A stretch of 64,000 bases of DNA, taken from Peromyscus leucopus (taxonomy: Eukaryota; Chordata; Mammalia; Rodentia; Cricetidae). The notes below the pieces were generated by a model. It ran no database searches. It saw nothing but the letters and a program-made list of their open reading frames with translations, and was not told where the DNA came from. Location: positions 16,283,678-16,347,677 of the forward strand of contig NC_051074.1 in NCBI RefSeq assembly GCF_004664715.2, in the 5' to 3' direction. Below, piece after piece: positions 38,110-50,270 of the stretch. Position numbers and translations under genes: made by a program. Numbering within the stretch: position 1 is the first letter of the stretch; each line of letters opens with the position of its first letter.

Positions 38110-39476
38110 CTGTTGGGAAATAGTGAGAAATTTCATAAGTACACAGACACATGAATCATGTTTTCATATTTAATGGAGAAATAGTATTGTGTACAAATCT
38201 AGGTGCTCTGATGAAGGGTTATTTTCTGTAAATACTGATGGGCTGACAGTAGTTGCTTTGTAGATTTTGGGAAAATAAAGCTGATACCAATCATATGTCA
38301 TTATCTTTTTAATGTTGGAAACAGTTTTAAGGAAAGAATTTCCTCAAACTTCTTTAAACTTCACATTTCGGTGAAGTGCTGATGTCAAAGCAACACATAG
38401 AATCCTTGAAAGCTTAGTACAAATCAATAATGCACGCACATTAAGGATGGCACAGACAAAATATTCTACTTGTTTTTGTCAGTTTACATTCTTCTTTCTG
38501 ACTTTGCCTGCTTATGTCTGCTTGGATTCGTTCATAAGCTTAGATTGAAGTGCAAGTATCAGAACACAAATCAAGACTCAGTGTCCTATTCTAATAATCT
38601 TGATAGCTTACAGTGTTCACCTCCATATACGGAGTTAGTGGTGTGTAGAAATCCTACTTATGCTCTGATATTGAGGATCCTATAGGCTGCTCGATTTAAA
38701 ATTCTAAATGTTCCTCAGTTTCTGGCTGTTCAGTATGTTCTTGCTCCCTATTTTTTTTTTTAATATTCCCAAATCCCATGCAGCTGCTAATGGGTAATAG
38801 TTTGCAATACCCCCCATCATATCTATATTTCCTCTATTAAAGTCACCTGAAATTTTAAATCCATCAGGTTATTCATTATTCTGATAGTCACAAGATACTC
38901 ACATTCATTACCTCCTATAAGTTTGGGATTCTTCTTACTATTGATGATGAATTGATTGAATACTACCATTTATTATGACAAAATTCTTATTGAAATTTAT
39001 ACTGAAGCCAGGATAAACTTTCTATGTCATACACTAAATATTGATATCCAATGCCTTGTTCTAACAGCTAAAATTCTGTTTTATTACTTCAGGGAACCTA
39101 TTCTGAGAAAACATTAATAATATAAGCACAGGTATGTAAGGTTAGAATGAGATAATATATAAGAGAGGGTCTCTTGTTATAATTCATATTCAAAGTTTAT
39201 AACAATATTTTGCTCAACTGAAAATTATATTGACATTTTATCTAGTTTCTGGCTACTCTTAAGGTATTTAGAAGGAACTGTAAATTTATTACTCATATAT
39301 ATTTAGTATGTCTCTACAAACAATGAAATTTCTTTATCCTTTTTGATGCATTGTTATAATTTTAATAAAATATTCCTTGAAATTTTAACATTTGCTGTAA
39401 ACAATTGAAATATATCTATTGGAAAATCCACAACAGAATAGTTTTGACTCTGTGGGATGTTCAAATGAAGAATAAA
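38110..39476. other. AT-rich sequence, nothing recognised
   Basis: Nothing named. Confidence 0.55.
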
Positions 39477-39489
39477 GAAATATAAAATG

Positions 39490-39704
39490 GGCCGGGTGGT
39501 GGTGGTGCATGCCTTTAATCCCAGCACTTGGGAGGAAGAGGCTGGCAGATCTCTGTGAGTTCAAGGCCAGCCTGGGCTACAGAGTGAGTGAGTTCCAGGA
39601 AAGGATCAAAGCTACACAGAGAAACCTTGTCTTGAAAAAAACCAAAAAGAAAAAAGGAAGGAAGGAAGGAAGGAAGGAAGAGAGAGAAAGAAAGAAAGAA
39701 AGAT
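39490..39704 (+). mobile_element. B1 SINE with GGAA/GAAA tail
   Basis: Full-length B1 starting 'ggccgggtggtggtggtgca'. Its tail has turned into AAGG and GAAA repeats (39657-39703). The 13-base flank 'gaaatataaaatg' is identical at 39477-39489 and 39705-39717, so the microsatellite grew inside the insertion. Confidence 0.97.
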
Positions 39705-39821
39705 GAAATATAAAATGTGTTGGTGAAGAAGAATACTAGGAAGCTCCATGTTATAGTCAACACATGTTTTGTAAGGGAGCCTATAATTCTTTAAATAGTA
39801 GCCCCCAATATAGAAAGGTCT

Positions 39822-40199
39822 TGTAGCTGGGAGTTTCCCTGTGTCCTGCCCAATCTATACCTGCACAGACCTAAATAAACACACTGAGGCTTATATTAAT
39901 TAAGAAGTGTATGGCCATAGCTCAAGCTTATTACTGACTATCTCTTATACTTAAATTAACCCATAATTCTTATTTATGCTTGGCCACATGGCTTGGTAAC
40001 TTTTCTAAATTCTGCCTTGTCATCTTGCTTCCTCTGTGTCTGGTTGGCAACTCCTGACTCAGCCTTCCTCTTCCCAGAATTCTCCTTGTCTGCTTATACC
40101 ACCTAGACTTCCTGCCTAGCTACTGGCCAATCAGCATTTTAATTATCAACCAGTCAGAGCAACACACATTCACAGCACACAGACTGACATCCCACAGCA
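39822..40199 (-). mobile_element. 3' LTR of provirus
   Basis: 378 bases, plus-strand ends TGTAGCTGG and CCCACAGCA. A purine-rich stretch ('aaaagtggagg' on the minus strand) abuts the internal side, as expected of a polypurine tract that has decayed. Confidence 0.88.
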
Positions 40200-41031
40200 C
40201 CTCCACTTTTCTGTTTAATCAAAAAGGAAGGTTTTATTTTTAACATAGTAAAATTACATATACTAGAACAGTTATCAAGCAAGAATTAATTACAGTATCT
40301 AGTCTATATTTTGCAAAGTTAATGAAAATATTCTATCATCTACACTGTATTTGTGAGTCTAAAGTTTCATATCTATCTTTTATTATAACCAAGAAAAATT
40401 ATAATTATAACTATTTAGTCTTCAGCTACATTGAAGACCCCAGAAGGATATAATATTAGCAACTTCCAAAAATCAAGAATGGTGGAGACAGCTGGCTACC
40501 TGTATAGTTACCCAAAATTCCTCTGTAATGCTGGGGCATCTATCTTCAGCCCATAGGCCTAGTCTCTCAGTCATTTTTTTCTGTGTCCTGTAGAATGTCT
40601 GACAGTTTCTTCTGTGAAACAGGAGCCTGAAGAACCATCTTGTCTTACAAAGTTCAGTGGTCACCTTCCTATGGGTCCTGCATGTTCATTTTATACACCA
40701 TACTGTCAAACAGTGATGCAAGGGACTTTTTTGCCCAGTGACTAACTTTTGCCACAAAGAAAGCAACCTCCATAATGTTTTTCTTCAATGCCCATTATCT
40801 TTTTTGAAGTAGATTGGTGATGCCAGGAGCAGACATGTCTCAATGTCTAGAAAGTCAAATTTCTTAAAACATTTTAAATGCTATATTCTGTAGGTCTTTG
40901 AAGTGTTTGAAGATTACCTACCTAATTGAAATATATCTATTTATACCTAGAAAACAACATAAGTTTGACTATCATAGAAGACTAATTATTAATCTGTATT
41001 TCTTAATTATCATTACAATTCAAATGAATTA

Positions 41032-41336
41032 TGTAGTGGGTAGCCATTCCAGCTTTGATCTGGAAGTTCCAACCCCCATTGAGGCTTCAGTAACTGTCAT
41101 ACCTACAAGGCTGGGCCAAGAGAGGACCCTAAAGACCCAAGATCTGGATGCACTGGCTCTTTTAGTTCCTGGACCCTGGACGCTGGAGGTAGACTGAGCA
41201 GAGTTCTCCAGAGAACACCGCCGGATTGTGCCATGCCCTTCCCAGACTCTGTAAACTATCCATTCACTTGTAAGTTACCCCACAAAATAAACCTCCCTTT
41301 TAACTACATGGAGTGGCCTTAATAATTTCACCAATA
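41032..41336 (+). mobile_element. Solo LTR nested in the provirus
   Basis: The 305-base insert runs from TGTAGTGGGTAG to TTTCACCAATA and is flanked by GAATTA at 41026-41031 and 41337-41342. The related element near 2908 is uninterrupted here, giving an empty-site comparison. An AATAAA at about 41286 fits plus orientation. Confidence 0.85.
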
Positions 41337-42611
41337 GAATTACATAAACATAACACCTTAAATGAGAGTAGAAATATATATATATATATTATAACAAAAT
41401 CAACTCTAAATTTGTATCAATAAACTAAAATCTATAGCAATGTAAAGCATTTTTAAACAAAATGTTGCTCTTTAAAAGTAAGTTCATTAATCTATCCTTT
41501 CAACCTATCATATCTATACTATCCCCTTTTCTTCTTTTGAAAGAGATTGCATTTATAATCAACCTGCTTTAAATAAAAATAAACATCCATAAACAATATT
41601 TTGAGAATTTTAGCATAGCTTGTCATACTACTTCTTGCGGGATAAGGGTGCTGGCAATCTAATGAAGATCTTGAGAAAATTAAGAATTATGGTCAAGTCC
41701 TGACTGGAGTAGTCTGTGACACTGCATTCTCTGAGCGAGTTGCCTTGAAGCTGTTTTTGGATGTTTGATCACCTGGGCCATGGTGTTATCAGAGACCTTT
41801 CAGGGGGTCTTAGTTGGTCAAACCATATTAGCCTGGAAGCAATACATAGGTTCTCATTTTCTGTGGAAATCAAAGAAGAACCTCTTTTCGAAAGTAACAT
41901 ATCCTTAACATAAATTTTGAAATCAAGATATCTTTAAAATACACATATTGGTTCAACTCAGCAGTTTTTTACAATCAAATGTCTCTTTGCAGCTAAAAGT
42001 CCCAAAGACAATATAATCCAAACACTCTGTGTGATCTCCATCTTTGCGTGGCTTTTTTGTATTACTTTTAATGTCTCTTTAAAGACTTTATTTTTTAAAA
42101 CTATTTCTTTATATAACTGTCTATCCTCCTTTTCTTCTTTCTTCCATGTCTACATACATTTTTACACACATTGTGAAATGTTTAGGGTTTTATTTCATCT
42201 ATATCTGTGTTATTGTGAATTGATAATCTTTATCTGACCGAGAGAGATTTTAAATTGTTAAACTACATGACTAATACAAAAAGTGACAGCCTTGGGTGCT
42301 GACCCCACCCACCTTAGATTTTCGACATTGCAGTGGTAAATTCACCTGTTCACTGCACACTCTGGGAAACATGCATACCACAAATTCTCTGAAGCAGTGG
42401 GTCTATGCCTCCATTAAAGCAGCATGTAGCCCAGAAAACTCTTTTATTTTGGTCTGTACTAAAAAAGGCTAAATCCGTCATGCACCACAGTGCATGGCTT
42501 GGAAACATTTCTGTGTACTGTGGCAGGAATCTGCAGCCATACCACTTAGCCCATGGCAGCTGGTGGCCAGCTCCATCTTTATTTTTATTTCTATTTTTTT
42601 AATTTATTTTT

Positions 42612-42761
42612 ATTACACTCATGATATTCATTAATTACACTCATGATATTAATTGCATTTGTGGTATTCACTGATTACATTCACAGTATTCACTCAATAA
42701 TTATATTTATGATATTTATTAATTACATTAATTGTATTGATTTATTACATTCATAATATTA
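42612..42761. repeat. 22-base minisatellite, about 7 copies
   Basis: Units like 'attacactcatgatattca' recur at 22-base steps (42612, 42634, 42700, 42722, 42744), with two units altered to 18 and 26 bases. Confidence 0.8.
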
Positions 42762-43100
42762 TGTCCTGATACTACTGTCCATTTGTGGGGTTTTTCCATC
42801 ATACAAAACAAAGATTGTGTACTTGAGAAATCATTGTTTTATATTCCTTTCTTCTGTCTTGAGATAACATCTAATTTTTCTACCTCTATGAACTTGTGTA
42901 TTCTATATATTTCATGTAATATAATTCTGTAGTATTTGTCCTTTTTTAATGTAAAAACATTTGGCAGTTGTCAAGAGACAAGTTTGCACTGCTGCTGGCT
43001 TGAGACTGTGAGACTAAGAAGCCTAGTGTGGCTTCATTTCTGTCTGTTCTTTAAGTTTTCTGAGGTGTATGTGGATCAATGACCAATGGTGAGGGGCCAT

Positions 43101-43474
43101 TGTAGCTGGAAGTTTTCCTGTGTCCTGCCTGGTCCACAGCTGCTCAGACTCAAATAAATACATAGGGGCTTATATTAATTACAAATTGTATGGCCATTAG
43201 CTCAGGCTTATTACTGACTATCTCTTACACTTAACCCATAATTCTTATTTATGTTTAGCCACATGGCTTGGTACCTTTTCTCAGTTCTGCCTTGTCATTT
43301 TGCTTCCTCTTTGTCTGGCTGGCAACTCCTGACTCGGCCTTCCTCTTCCCAGAATTCTCCTTGTCAGCTTATCCCACCTATACTTCCTGTCTGGCTACTG
43401 GTCAATCAGCTTTTTATTTATCAACCAATCAGAGCAACACACATTCACAGCATACAGACCGACATCCGACAGCA
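43101..43474 (-). mobile_element. 5' LTR of provirus
   Basis: About 374 bases, closely alike to 39822-40199 by eye ('gcttattactgactatctct', 'gactcggccttcctcttccc'). Differences are scattered substitutions and short gaps, so the insertion is not recent. Confidence 0.88.
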
Positions 43475-43491
43475 AGGTCACAGCAAGGTCT

Positions 43492-44474
43492 CCTGCTCTG
43501 CACTGCAACAAAGGGAAGGGAGCCTAAAGAGCAATACCCTCCTCAGATAATATTCCAACTTGTAAGAAGAGAAAGCCTAAGAAATCGCTAGCTCAAAGCT
43601 GCTGCTAATGAGTTTGGAAGAAGACAGTTTATTCCAAGTGGCAACCAACTTGACAGTGTTACTCACATCTCTAGTGGTTTGTGAGATAGGAGTTAAGATA
43701 TTGTAGATTATTCTTGTACCTTCACAGAAAGTCCCTCGGTGAGGATAAAGTCCAGGGACTTTTTGGCAGGAGGATCCCTGTGTAAAGGCCCTGAGAGAAT
43801 GTGGTCCCCTGAAATGTCATTATAGACAATGCTTTGCCTGTGCTATCTCATTATAGTAACTATTCTAACCTTGTTTTAGGGAATCAATGTTGCTACTTAG
43901 CTCCTGCCCCAGTACCCAGTTAAATCCATTATATTTAGTCCATATGGTTGAGCAGCATTACCTTCAAGCCTGTGGTCTAATGTGAGCAGAGCAAGAATAG
44001 TTCTCTTCAACTGTGTGGTTTCCCCTCTAACCATTTTTTGTCTTGTAGCATTAGTGAAGGCATGTCTTCCCAACATTCCCATTTTGAAAAATGTGGATAT
44101 TTAAAGTGATGCTGAAAATATGAAGCATGTTATTTGGTAGAATTGAATGATTGTAAAGTAATAATAAAAATGAATAAAGGACTCACTGATGATAGAATAC
44201 TATGACAGTAAATGTTAATGTTTATGAAATTCATAAATATTAAATAATGACAGTAATGTTTTATGTAGTCATAGTTATATTTAAATAAAAATGCATAATC
44301 AGATTGATGCAAGTATCTAACCTGCATGGAGATTAGAAATTTTTCAGGCCTTAATGTCAGGAATGTGTGCAAACAAAACACTTCTGTTATGACTTTATTA
44401 CTCTACCAATGTGACTGTCAAAACTCAAAAATCTGTACATAAATTTTAAATTACTGAATATGAAAATACACCAA
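43492..44474. other. Nothing recognised
   Basis: 43.5-44.1 kb is somewhat richer in GC than its surroundings but shows no element core or domain. Confidence 0.5.
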
Positions 44475-44489
44475 AAATTGATTTATTAA

Positions 44490-44941
44490 AAAAAAATTTC
44501 TTTCCTTTTACATACCAGTCCTTTTTCATCCTCCTTCCTCTTGTCTCTCCATTCACCTACCTCCACTCTCCATTCACCTACCTCCATCCCACCCCCACCC
44601 CACCCCTCCTCATAGATGGTAAGGCCTCCCTTGGGTAGTCAACACAGTCTGGCATACCAAGTTGGGGGCGGACCTAGCCCCTCCTCCTTACATCAAGGCT
44701 GAGCAAAGCATTGCACCATAGGGAATGAGCTCTAAAAAGACAGTTAGTGTATCCAGGATAAGTTCTGGTCCCATTGCCAGGGGACCCACAAACATCAAGC
44801 TACACAACTTTCACCCACATTCAGAGGGTCTAGTTTGGTCCCATTCCGGGGTCAGGTGGAGTGGAAGAAGGGGAGGGAGGTGGAACAGGGGTTGGTATGT
44901 AAAAGGAAAGAAAACATTTTATAAATAAAAATACCCCCCCC
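44490..44941 (-). mobile_element. L1 3' end inserted as an inverted pair
   Basis: The left 355 bases are an L1 3' UTR read on the minus strand. From about 44850 to 44935 a second L1 terminus reads on the plus strand. Both arms end in 'ggtatgtaaaaggaaagaaa'. One 15-base TSD (44475-44489 and 44942-44956, 'aaattgatttattaa') encloses the pair, so it entered as a unit. Confidence 0.75.
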
Positions 44942-44956
44942 AAATTGATTTATTAA

Positions 44957-46274
44957 TGAACAAGAAAAATAAACTTTATACACAAATGAATTAAACAACC
45001 CACTGCAATAAGATTAATTGATATATACATCTATCTATCTCTATATATACATATGTGTGTTTATAAACATATATATAATGTTTCCTAAGTGAAATAAAAA
45101 TTGAAAATATACTACATAGTAAATGTTAACAGTTATTTTTATACTCTTCTCCTTTCTTTTAATGGTAGAGCTTCATTGTTTCACTCTGATAAATACATTC
45201 TTTGGTGCATCAAAAAACTTCAATTTTAACATAATAGCTAGTAAATTATTGTCATACTGGGCAACTGAAGAAGCACTACATATAATAATTTAGATATTAT
45301 AATGAAAAGTGAAATGTAATATGGAATTTGAATCAATGTTTTGCCTACATGTCATTTTTGATCTATGACATTGTAAGTATTAAAGGGAAGAACACCACCA
45401 TCACCCGAGTCTGAAATAAAATGATGATAGTAAATTATGCATTCAGTATTTTTTTTACTGCAAATATTTAGTCCAGTTTCCAAGCTGAAATTTTAATTTC
45501 TCAAGTCTCAAGTTACTTAAGTGAATGTAGAAATTAATATCAATCCGCAAGAAACATTAGATATTGATGAAAATCCCATGCATTCACTTCAACACAACAT
45601 TCTTTTCTTTGGATACACTTGCCTCTTCGTTTATTTTCTTTACATGACTGGCTCATGTCCTCTTCACAATGAATATCACACACATTTTCTAGAAAAAATT
45701 CTGAAAAAATATCAACTGTAAAATTTTATTTGAATTTAATAATTGCTCCCAGAAATTTTAAAACATTACATGATATATCTAGGAGTATGCACACACATAC
45801 ATGTACATAACAACATTTATATGAAAAAGAAGCTATATATTTGAAAGAGAGAAGGAGTGGCATGGAGAGGTTTTAGGAGAGGAAAGGGAAGTGGGGAATC
45901 ATAATTAAGGTATTGTCTTTAGAAACATTAAAAAATTAAAGAAAAAAGTTACATAAAATTTTCATAGAAAAATAAATAACATATCTTTAACATCTTATTA
46001 AAAACTCATTTATAAAGATAGTTCAGTAGATAAAACTATCAATATAAGTAAAATGTCTTTTTTCCCCAAGAGTCACATAAAAATGCTATAAAATTGCATT
46101 TGCTTTGGTTAACAACATTAAATCATTAAATTAAATTTTAAATAGCCTAACTTGATAACTATTTATTATTGATAATAAAATATCAATATCTATTTCATTG
46201 TATCTGTCAGAAACAAAATAGTCACATTTTACATTACTGTATTTACTTTTATGATATTAGAAGTTATTACTATT
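44957..46274. other. AT-rich sequence with short TA/CTAT repeat
   Basis: A TATA/TCTA repeat lies at about 45022-45080. Otherwise nothing recognised. Confidence 0.55.
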
Positions 46275-46473
46275 ATTTTTTGTTTTAGGTACAGGATCTC
46301 ATGTGTTCCAGGCTGGCCTTGAACTCATGATGCTTCTTTATGGGCTTCCCATATGCTGTGATTACAGGCAGGCATATACTATCATGCAAAGTTTTTGAGG
46401 TCTTGGATGGAATTCAAGGTTTCATTCATGATAGGGCATTCTACCAACTATCCAACATTCTACATCCTAGCTC
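46275..46473 (-). mobile_element. B4 SINE (ID-B1 fusion), old
   Basis: The left half is an eroded B1 core ('ccaggctggccttgaactca', 'gattacaggcaggcat'). The right half read on the minus strand is an ID-like tRNA head ('gctaggatgtagaatgttgg'). That order defines B4. Confidence 0.7.
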
Positions 46474-47120
46474 AATTATCATTTTGTAGATGTGAAAATG
46501 ATGCTTAGACAGAATTAGAATGAAATCTATGGCTTTTCTATACGTATATAAAATAAGTTTTGACCAAATTACTGACTTCATATAGGACAGGATTTCACCT
46601 GTTAATTAACAAGTTAAATTATGTAGAATAACAAATCTATGGAAAAAATTAGTGTTCAATGGTGTAAAACAGAAACATATTTTAATCATTGAAATGAAAT
46701 AATATGATATATACAAAAAAAAATTTTACTAAGTATCTTAGAAACTGACATTTTTTTAAAAAAAAAATGCTAAAAAGTCCTAAAAGTTTAGCTTTAAATT
46801 AAAAGGGAGGAATATTTTTTCCCAAATGTCCCAGACAATTGCTTTAATTTATGTAATTGTAATAAATGCTAATAAGACTAATATGTTTGATGGAGCAGAG
46901 CAGGATTAAGATGCTAAATTTTGGTACATTTAGTCTGTATTTATTTTAATTAATTAATTAATTAAAGAGACTGGCCTTTGCTTATTGTGTTTGCTGAACG
47001 AAACCGTGGGTCTTTGGTGCCTCTGATGATAAGTAGCTTATAGCGTTGCACATCCTTTACTTCTTATTTTCTCAATCACTGGTGTCAAAAAATTCAACCA
47101 AGTCAGGCTTTAGGAAGCCA
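46474..47120. other. AT-rich sequence, nothing recognised
   Basis: A run of TTAA units lies at about 46946-46966. Confidence 0.5.
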
Positions 47121-47122
47121 TG

Positions 47123-47317
47123 GAGCTGACTAGAGAATTATCTCAGTAGTTATGAGGACTTGTCCTCTTGCGGAGGACCACGGTTACATTCCAAACAAAA
47201 TTTCACATGGCAGTTCACAACACTCTGTAAATACATTCTCAGGGGACCTGTTATCATCATTTGACTTCTGAAGTCAGCATGCATGCAGTCGAAGTAATGA
47301 GCATGTATTATGTTAGC
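47123..47317 (+). mobile_element. B3/B2-type SINE, old
   Basis: 'gagctgactagagaattatc' then 'cctcttgcggaggaccac', 'tttcacatggcagttcacaa' and 'ttgacttctgaagtcagc' follow the B3 layout. Confidence 0.75.
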
Positions 47318-47691
47318 CAAGATAAAAGAAATAAAAGAGATAAATCATTAATAGTATAGAAAAATCAGTGAGTGGAGTAGAAGGACTTTCTTCCTGTCTG
47401 TGTATGAGTCAGCTATCTTCTATGTCAACTCCCTCAAGTGTAAGGACAATTGTTCCTGGAAATAGGACAGATCCGTGTTTGATGAAGCTGGCATTTATTA
47501 TTTCTGGCATTGTTGAAACATTCTAATTTCTCTGTCTTCTATCTCATTTCCTAGTTTCTCAACCCATCAGCCCAGCAAAGAAGTCAAGCAGCTTGTCTAT
47601 GACTTCATGAGAAATTATGACTTTAAACACCATATTCCCCTCACTGCTGTTTTGACTGCAACCTGACAATTAGAAAGAGAAAGCGCTAGAG

Positions 47692-47898
47692 CAGTTTCTG
47701 AGTAGCTCTCAGTCTTCCTAATGCTGTGATCTTCTAGGAAAGTTCTTCATGTTGGGATGATCCAACAATAAAAATTTGGGGGCTACTTTTTAACTGTAAT
47801 TTTGCAACTATTATCAATCATAATATTAATATCTGATAGGCAGAATATTTAATATGTAACCCCCAAAGGGGTCGTGACCCACAGGTTGATAACCATTG
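47692..47898 (-). mobile_element. URR1-type hAT non-autonomous DNA transposon
   Basis: The 207-base element has terminal inverted repeats: left CAGTTTCTGAG, right end reading CAATGGTTATCAACC on the minus strand. Just inside the right end is 'ggggtcgtgacccacagg', a URR1 hallmark. The 8-base flanks cgctagag (47684) and tgctagag (47899) differ at one base, fitting a hAT TSD. Confidence 0.85.
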
Positions 47899-47906
47899 TG
47901 CTAGAG

Positions 47907-48941
47907 TCATCATTTTATAGGTCAGCCTATAAAATTGTGATTACAGTATTGGAAGGGTAGTTTACTACATAATTACAAGTTTTAGGTTCTGTTTCTAGAT
48001 TGTTTTATTTTTTGCTGAATCAGTAAAGGAATAAATTTATGTGGAGTGGTAACAAAATCTTAAGCCTGCCTCTTTAAAAAATGGTGTCTTTTAACATTTT
48101 TATCTCAATTTCTCCATATTTCAGAAAAAAAAATGTTTCATCTAACTTCTTTGATATTTGTATTTGGAACATCAACAGAAATGGGAGACATTGATCCAGT
48201 TCCATCTCCAAAATCAAAGAAACCTTCCCTTCATCATAACAAATAACAGAAAAAGATTGATATCTACCATGAAGATTGCTGACTTTCACTGTAGAAAAAA
48301 AGTGAACATGCAGAAAAAAGCTACCAAATGTTCACAAATTGTTCTACACAATGTTCTGAAATTGTTAAACCTGAATCATCAATGTTACAAATGAAAAAAG
48401 TAAGTTCCTACAAACTGAAGTAATTATAAACCTTATTAGAAAACCTGAACTTTTGTTATGAAATCAACATTACAGCCAATGAGTGCATATTACAAAATAT
48501 TCATTTAGATGCTAATTATTTTCTCATATTAACTAGTATATTCTATATAATAATGTAAACAAAATTCTATAAGCTAATTTTAATGAGAGATGTTACTATA
48601 TGTGTAGTATAAAATGATGTGTTTCTACATTGGAAATTTTGAAATTCTAACATCAATATATTTGAATTCATGATATAAAAGAAGATATTACCTCTTGAAG
48701 AGCTACCTAATGTATATTTATTCAATAAATAAACATGATATATATTCCTACCTCTCAATAATATGTATGTGTAATATATACCACAATATTCATTTCATTA
48801 AATTAATTGTAAATGATAACAAAATACCATTTTAGTTGAGAAAAATAAGAAAGAATACTTATAAATTTGAAAAATTCACAATTTTTGGAAAATAGCCATA
48901 TATTTTTAAATGCCCTGTTAAAATTTATGCTATTGTATCAT
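47907..48941. other. AT-rich sequence, nothing recognised
   Basis: Nothing named. Confidence 0.55.
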
Positions 48942-48947
48942 AAACCA

Positions 48948-49399
48948 TGTGGTGATAATGTGTTTGTGCTAAAATGTGGTGATATTTTATTTGTGCTCTA
49001 ATATTAAAGCTTGCCTGGAGATCAGAGGAAAAACTAAACCATTGTAAGTAAACACAAAAGTCATGCAATGTTAGCATATGCCTTTAATCCTATCACTTGG
49101 CAGGCAGGGATCTGTCAGGACCTCTGTGAGTTCAAGGCCATACTGGAAACAGCCAGGTGTGGCACATGCCTTAAATTCCAACTGAGCTGTGCAAGAAGTA
49201 GCTGGATAGCAAGCAAATCAGATGGCAGAACAGCAAGGCATGTAGGTGCGGGTAGACAGTAAATTGCTTGCATTTGGAAGCTGCAGAGTTGATGAGGTAA
49301 GGTTAGCTGTTCCTATTCCTCTGATCTCTCTCAGGCTTTAACCCTTATATCTGGCTCTATGTTTTTTATTGAATAATATCATTTAGAAATTCGCCTACA
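48948..49399 (+). mobile_element. Solo LTR (family A) with perfect TSD
   Basis: A 452-base unit runs from TGTGGTGATAATG to TTCGCCTACA, flanked on both sides by AAACCA (48942-48947, 49400-49405). The first 27 or so bases are repeated in tandem. A B1-like piece ('gcctttaatcctatcacttg', 'tctgtgagttcaaggcca') is embedded. Same family as 24919-25235. Confidence 0.88.
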
Positions 49400-49555
49400 A
49401 AACCAGACATTTATTTTAATTTAATTGATATTGAGAATCATAAATGTGCAGGGACATGTGATATGTGGGATAAATGCCACAGGAATAATTCAATGTGAAT
49501 ATATTTTATTTTATTTCAACTAAATACTATTCTACAAATGTGTATTTGTTTATAT

Positions 49556-50270
49556 ATCTTTTTATTTAAAGAATTTTTATTCATTTTACATACAAACCAC
49601 AGATTCCTCTCTCATCCCTCATCCCTCTCCTCTCTCCTCCTCTTACCCTCTGGCACATCCCCCATCGCCTCCTCCAAAAGGATAAGTCCTCCCATGGGAG
49701 GACAGCAAAGCCTGATACACTCAGTTGAGGAAGGACTAAGTCCCTCCCCACTGCATCAAGGGTGAGCAAGGTGTCCCACCATAGGTAAATGGCTCCAGAA
49801 AGCCATCATATGCACCAAGGATAGATCCTGATCCCACTACTAGGGGCCCCTCAAAGAAACGCAGTTACACAACTGTCTCCTGTATGTAAAGGGTCTAGTC
49901 TGGTCCCACGCAGGTTCCACCACTGTCAGTCTAAAGTTTGTGAGTTCCTATGAGCGTGGTTCAGTTGTCTCTGTAGATTTCCCTATCATAATCTTGACTC
50001 CCACTTGCTCATATAGTCCCCCTTCTTTCCCTTCTGGGTTTTGGCCTGGTACTTGGCTGTGGATATCTCCATCTGCTTCCATCAGTTACTGGATGAAGGC
50101 TCTATGACGACAGTTAGGGTATTCATCAATCTGATTACCAGGGCAGGCCAGTTCAGGCACCCTCTCCACTATTGCTAGTAGTCTAATCTGAGGTTGTCCT
50201 TGTGGGTTCCTAGGAATTTCCCTAGCACCGGGTTTCTCCCTTATCCGATAATGTTTCACTCTATCAAGAA
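49556..50270 (-). mobile_element. L1 3' UTR, 5'-truncated
   Basis: It matches the 3' UTRs at 44490 and 56880 ('gggtctagtctggtccca', 'gcttccatcagttactgga'). The tail is at the left in 'atttttattcattttacata'. No ORF2 coding part remains. Confidence 0.8.

Larger units (their letters stand above)
40200..43100 (-). mobile_element. Provirus internal region, non-coding
   Basis: 40200-42055 matches the element at 2089-3798, apart from the inserted LTR. 42056-43100 has no counterpart in the window. At the 5' boundary the minus strand reads 'atggcccctcaccattgg'; the TGG one base inside the LTR is where a tRNA primer site would start, but I cannot match a tRNA. Confidence 0.7.
39822..43474 (-). mobile_element. 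Non-autonomous class II provirus with two LTRs
   Basis: Two similar LTRs in the same orientation enclose about 2.9 kb. AGGTCT lies at the left edge (39816-39821) and AGGTCA just after the right LTR (43475-43480), with an exact AGGTCT ten bases further on. The left part of the internal region is collinear with 2089-3798. I see no gag, protease, polymerase or envelope reading frame, so it would have relied on proteins from elsewhere. It carries a nested LTR and a minisatellite. Confidence 0.85.

Noticed and set aside
41385..42055. Functional promoter or gene in the provirus interior
   Set aside because: The conservation between two copies is explained by shared descent of the element.
42612..42761. 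Possible CRISPR-like array
   Set aside because: The units are directly adjacent and degenerate with no unique spacers, and the host is a mammal.
42040..43100. Decayed retroviral gag or polymerase in the provirus interior
   Set aside because: No zinc-knuckle, protease or RT motif could be read in any frame.
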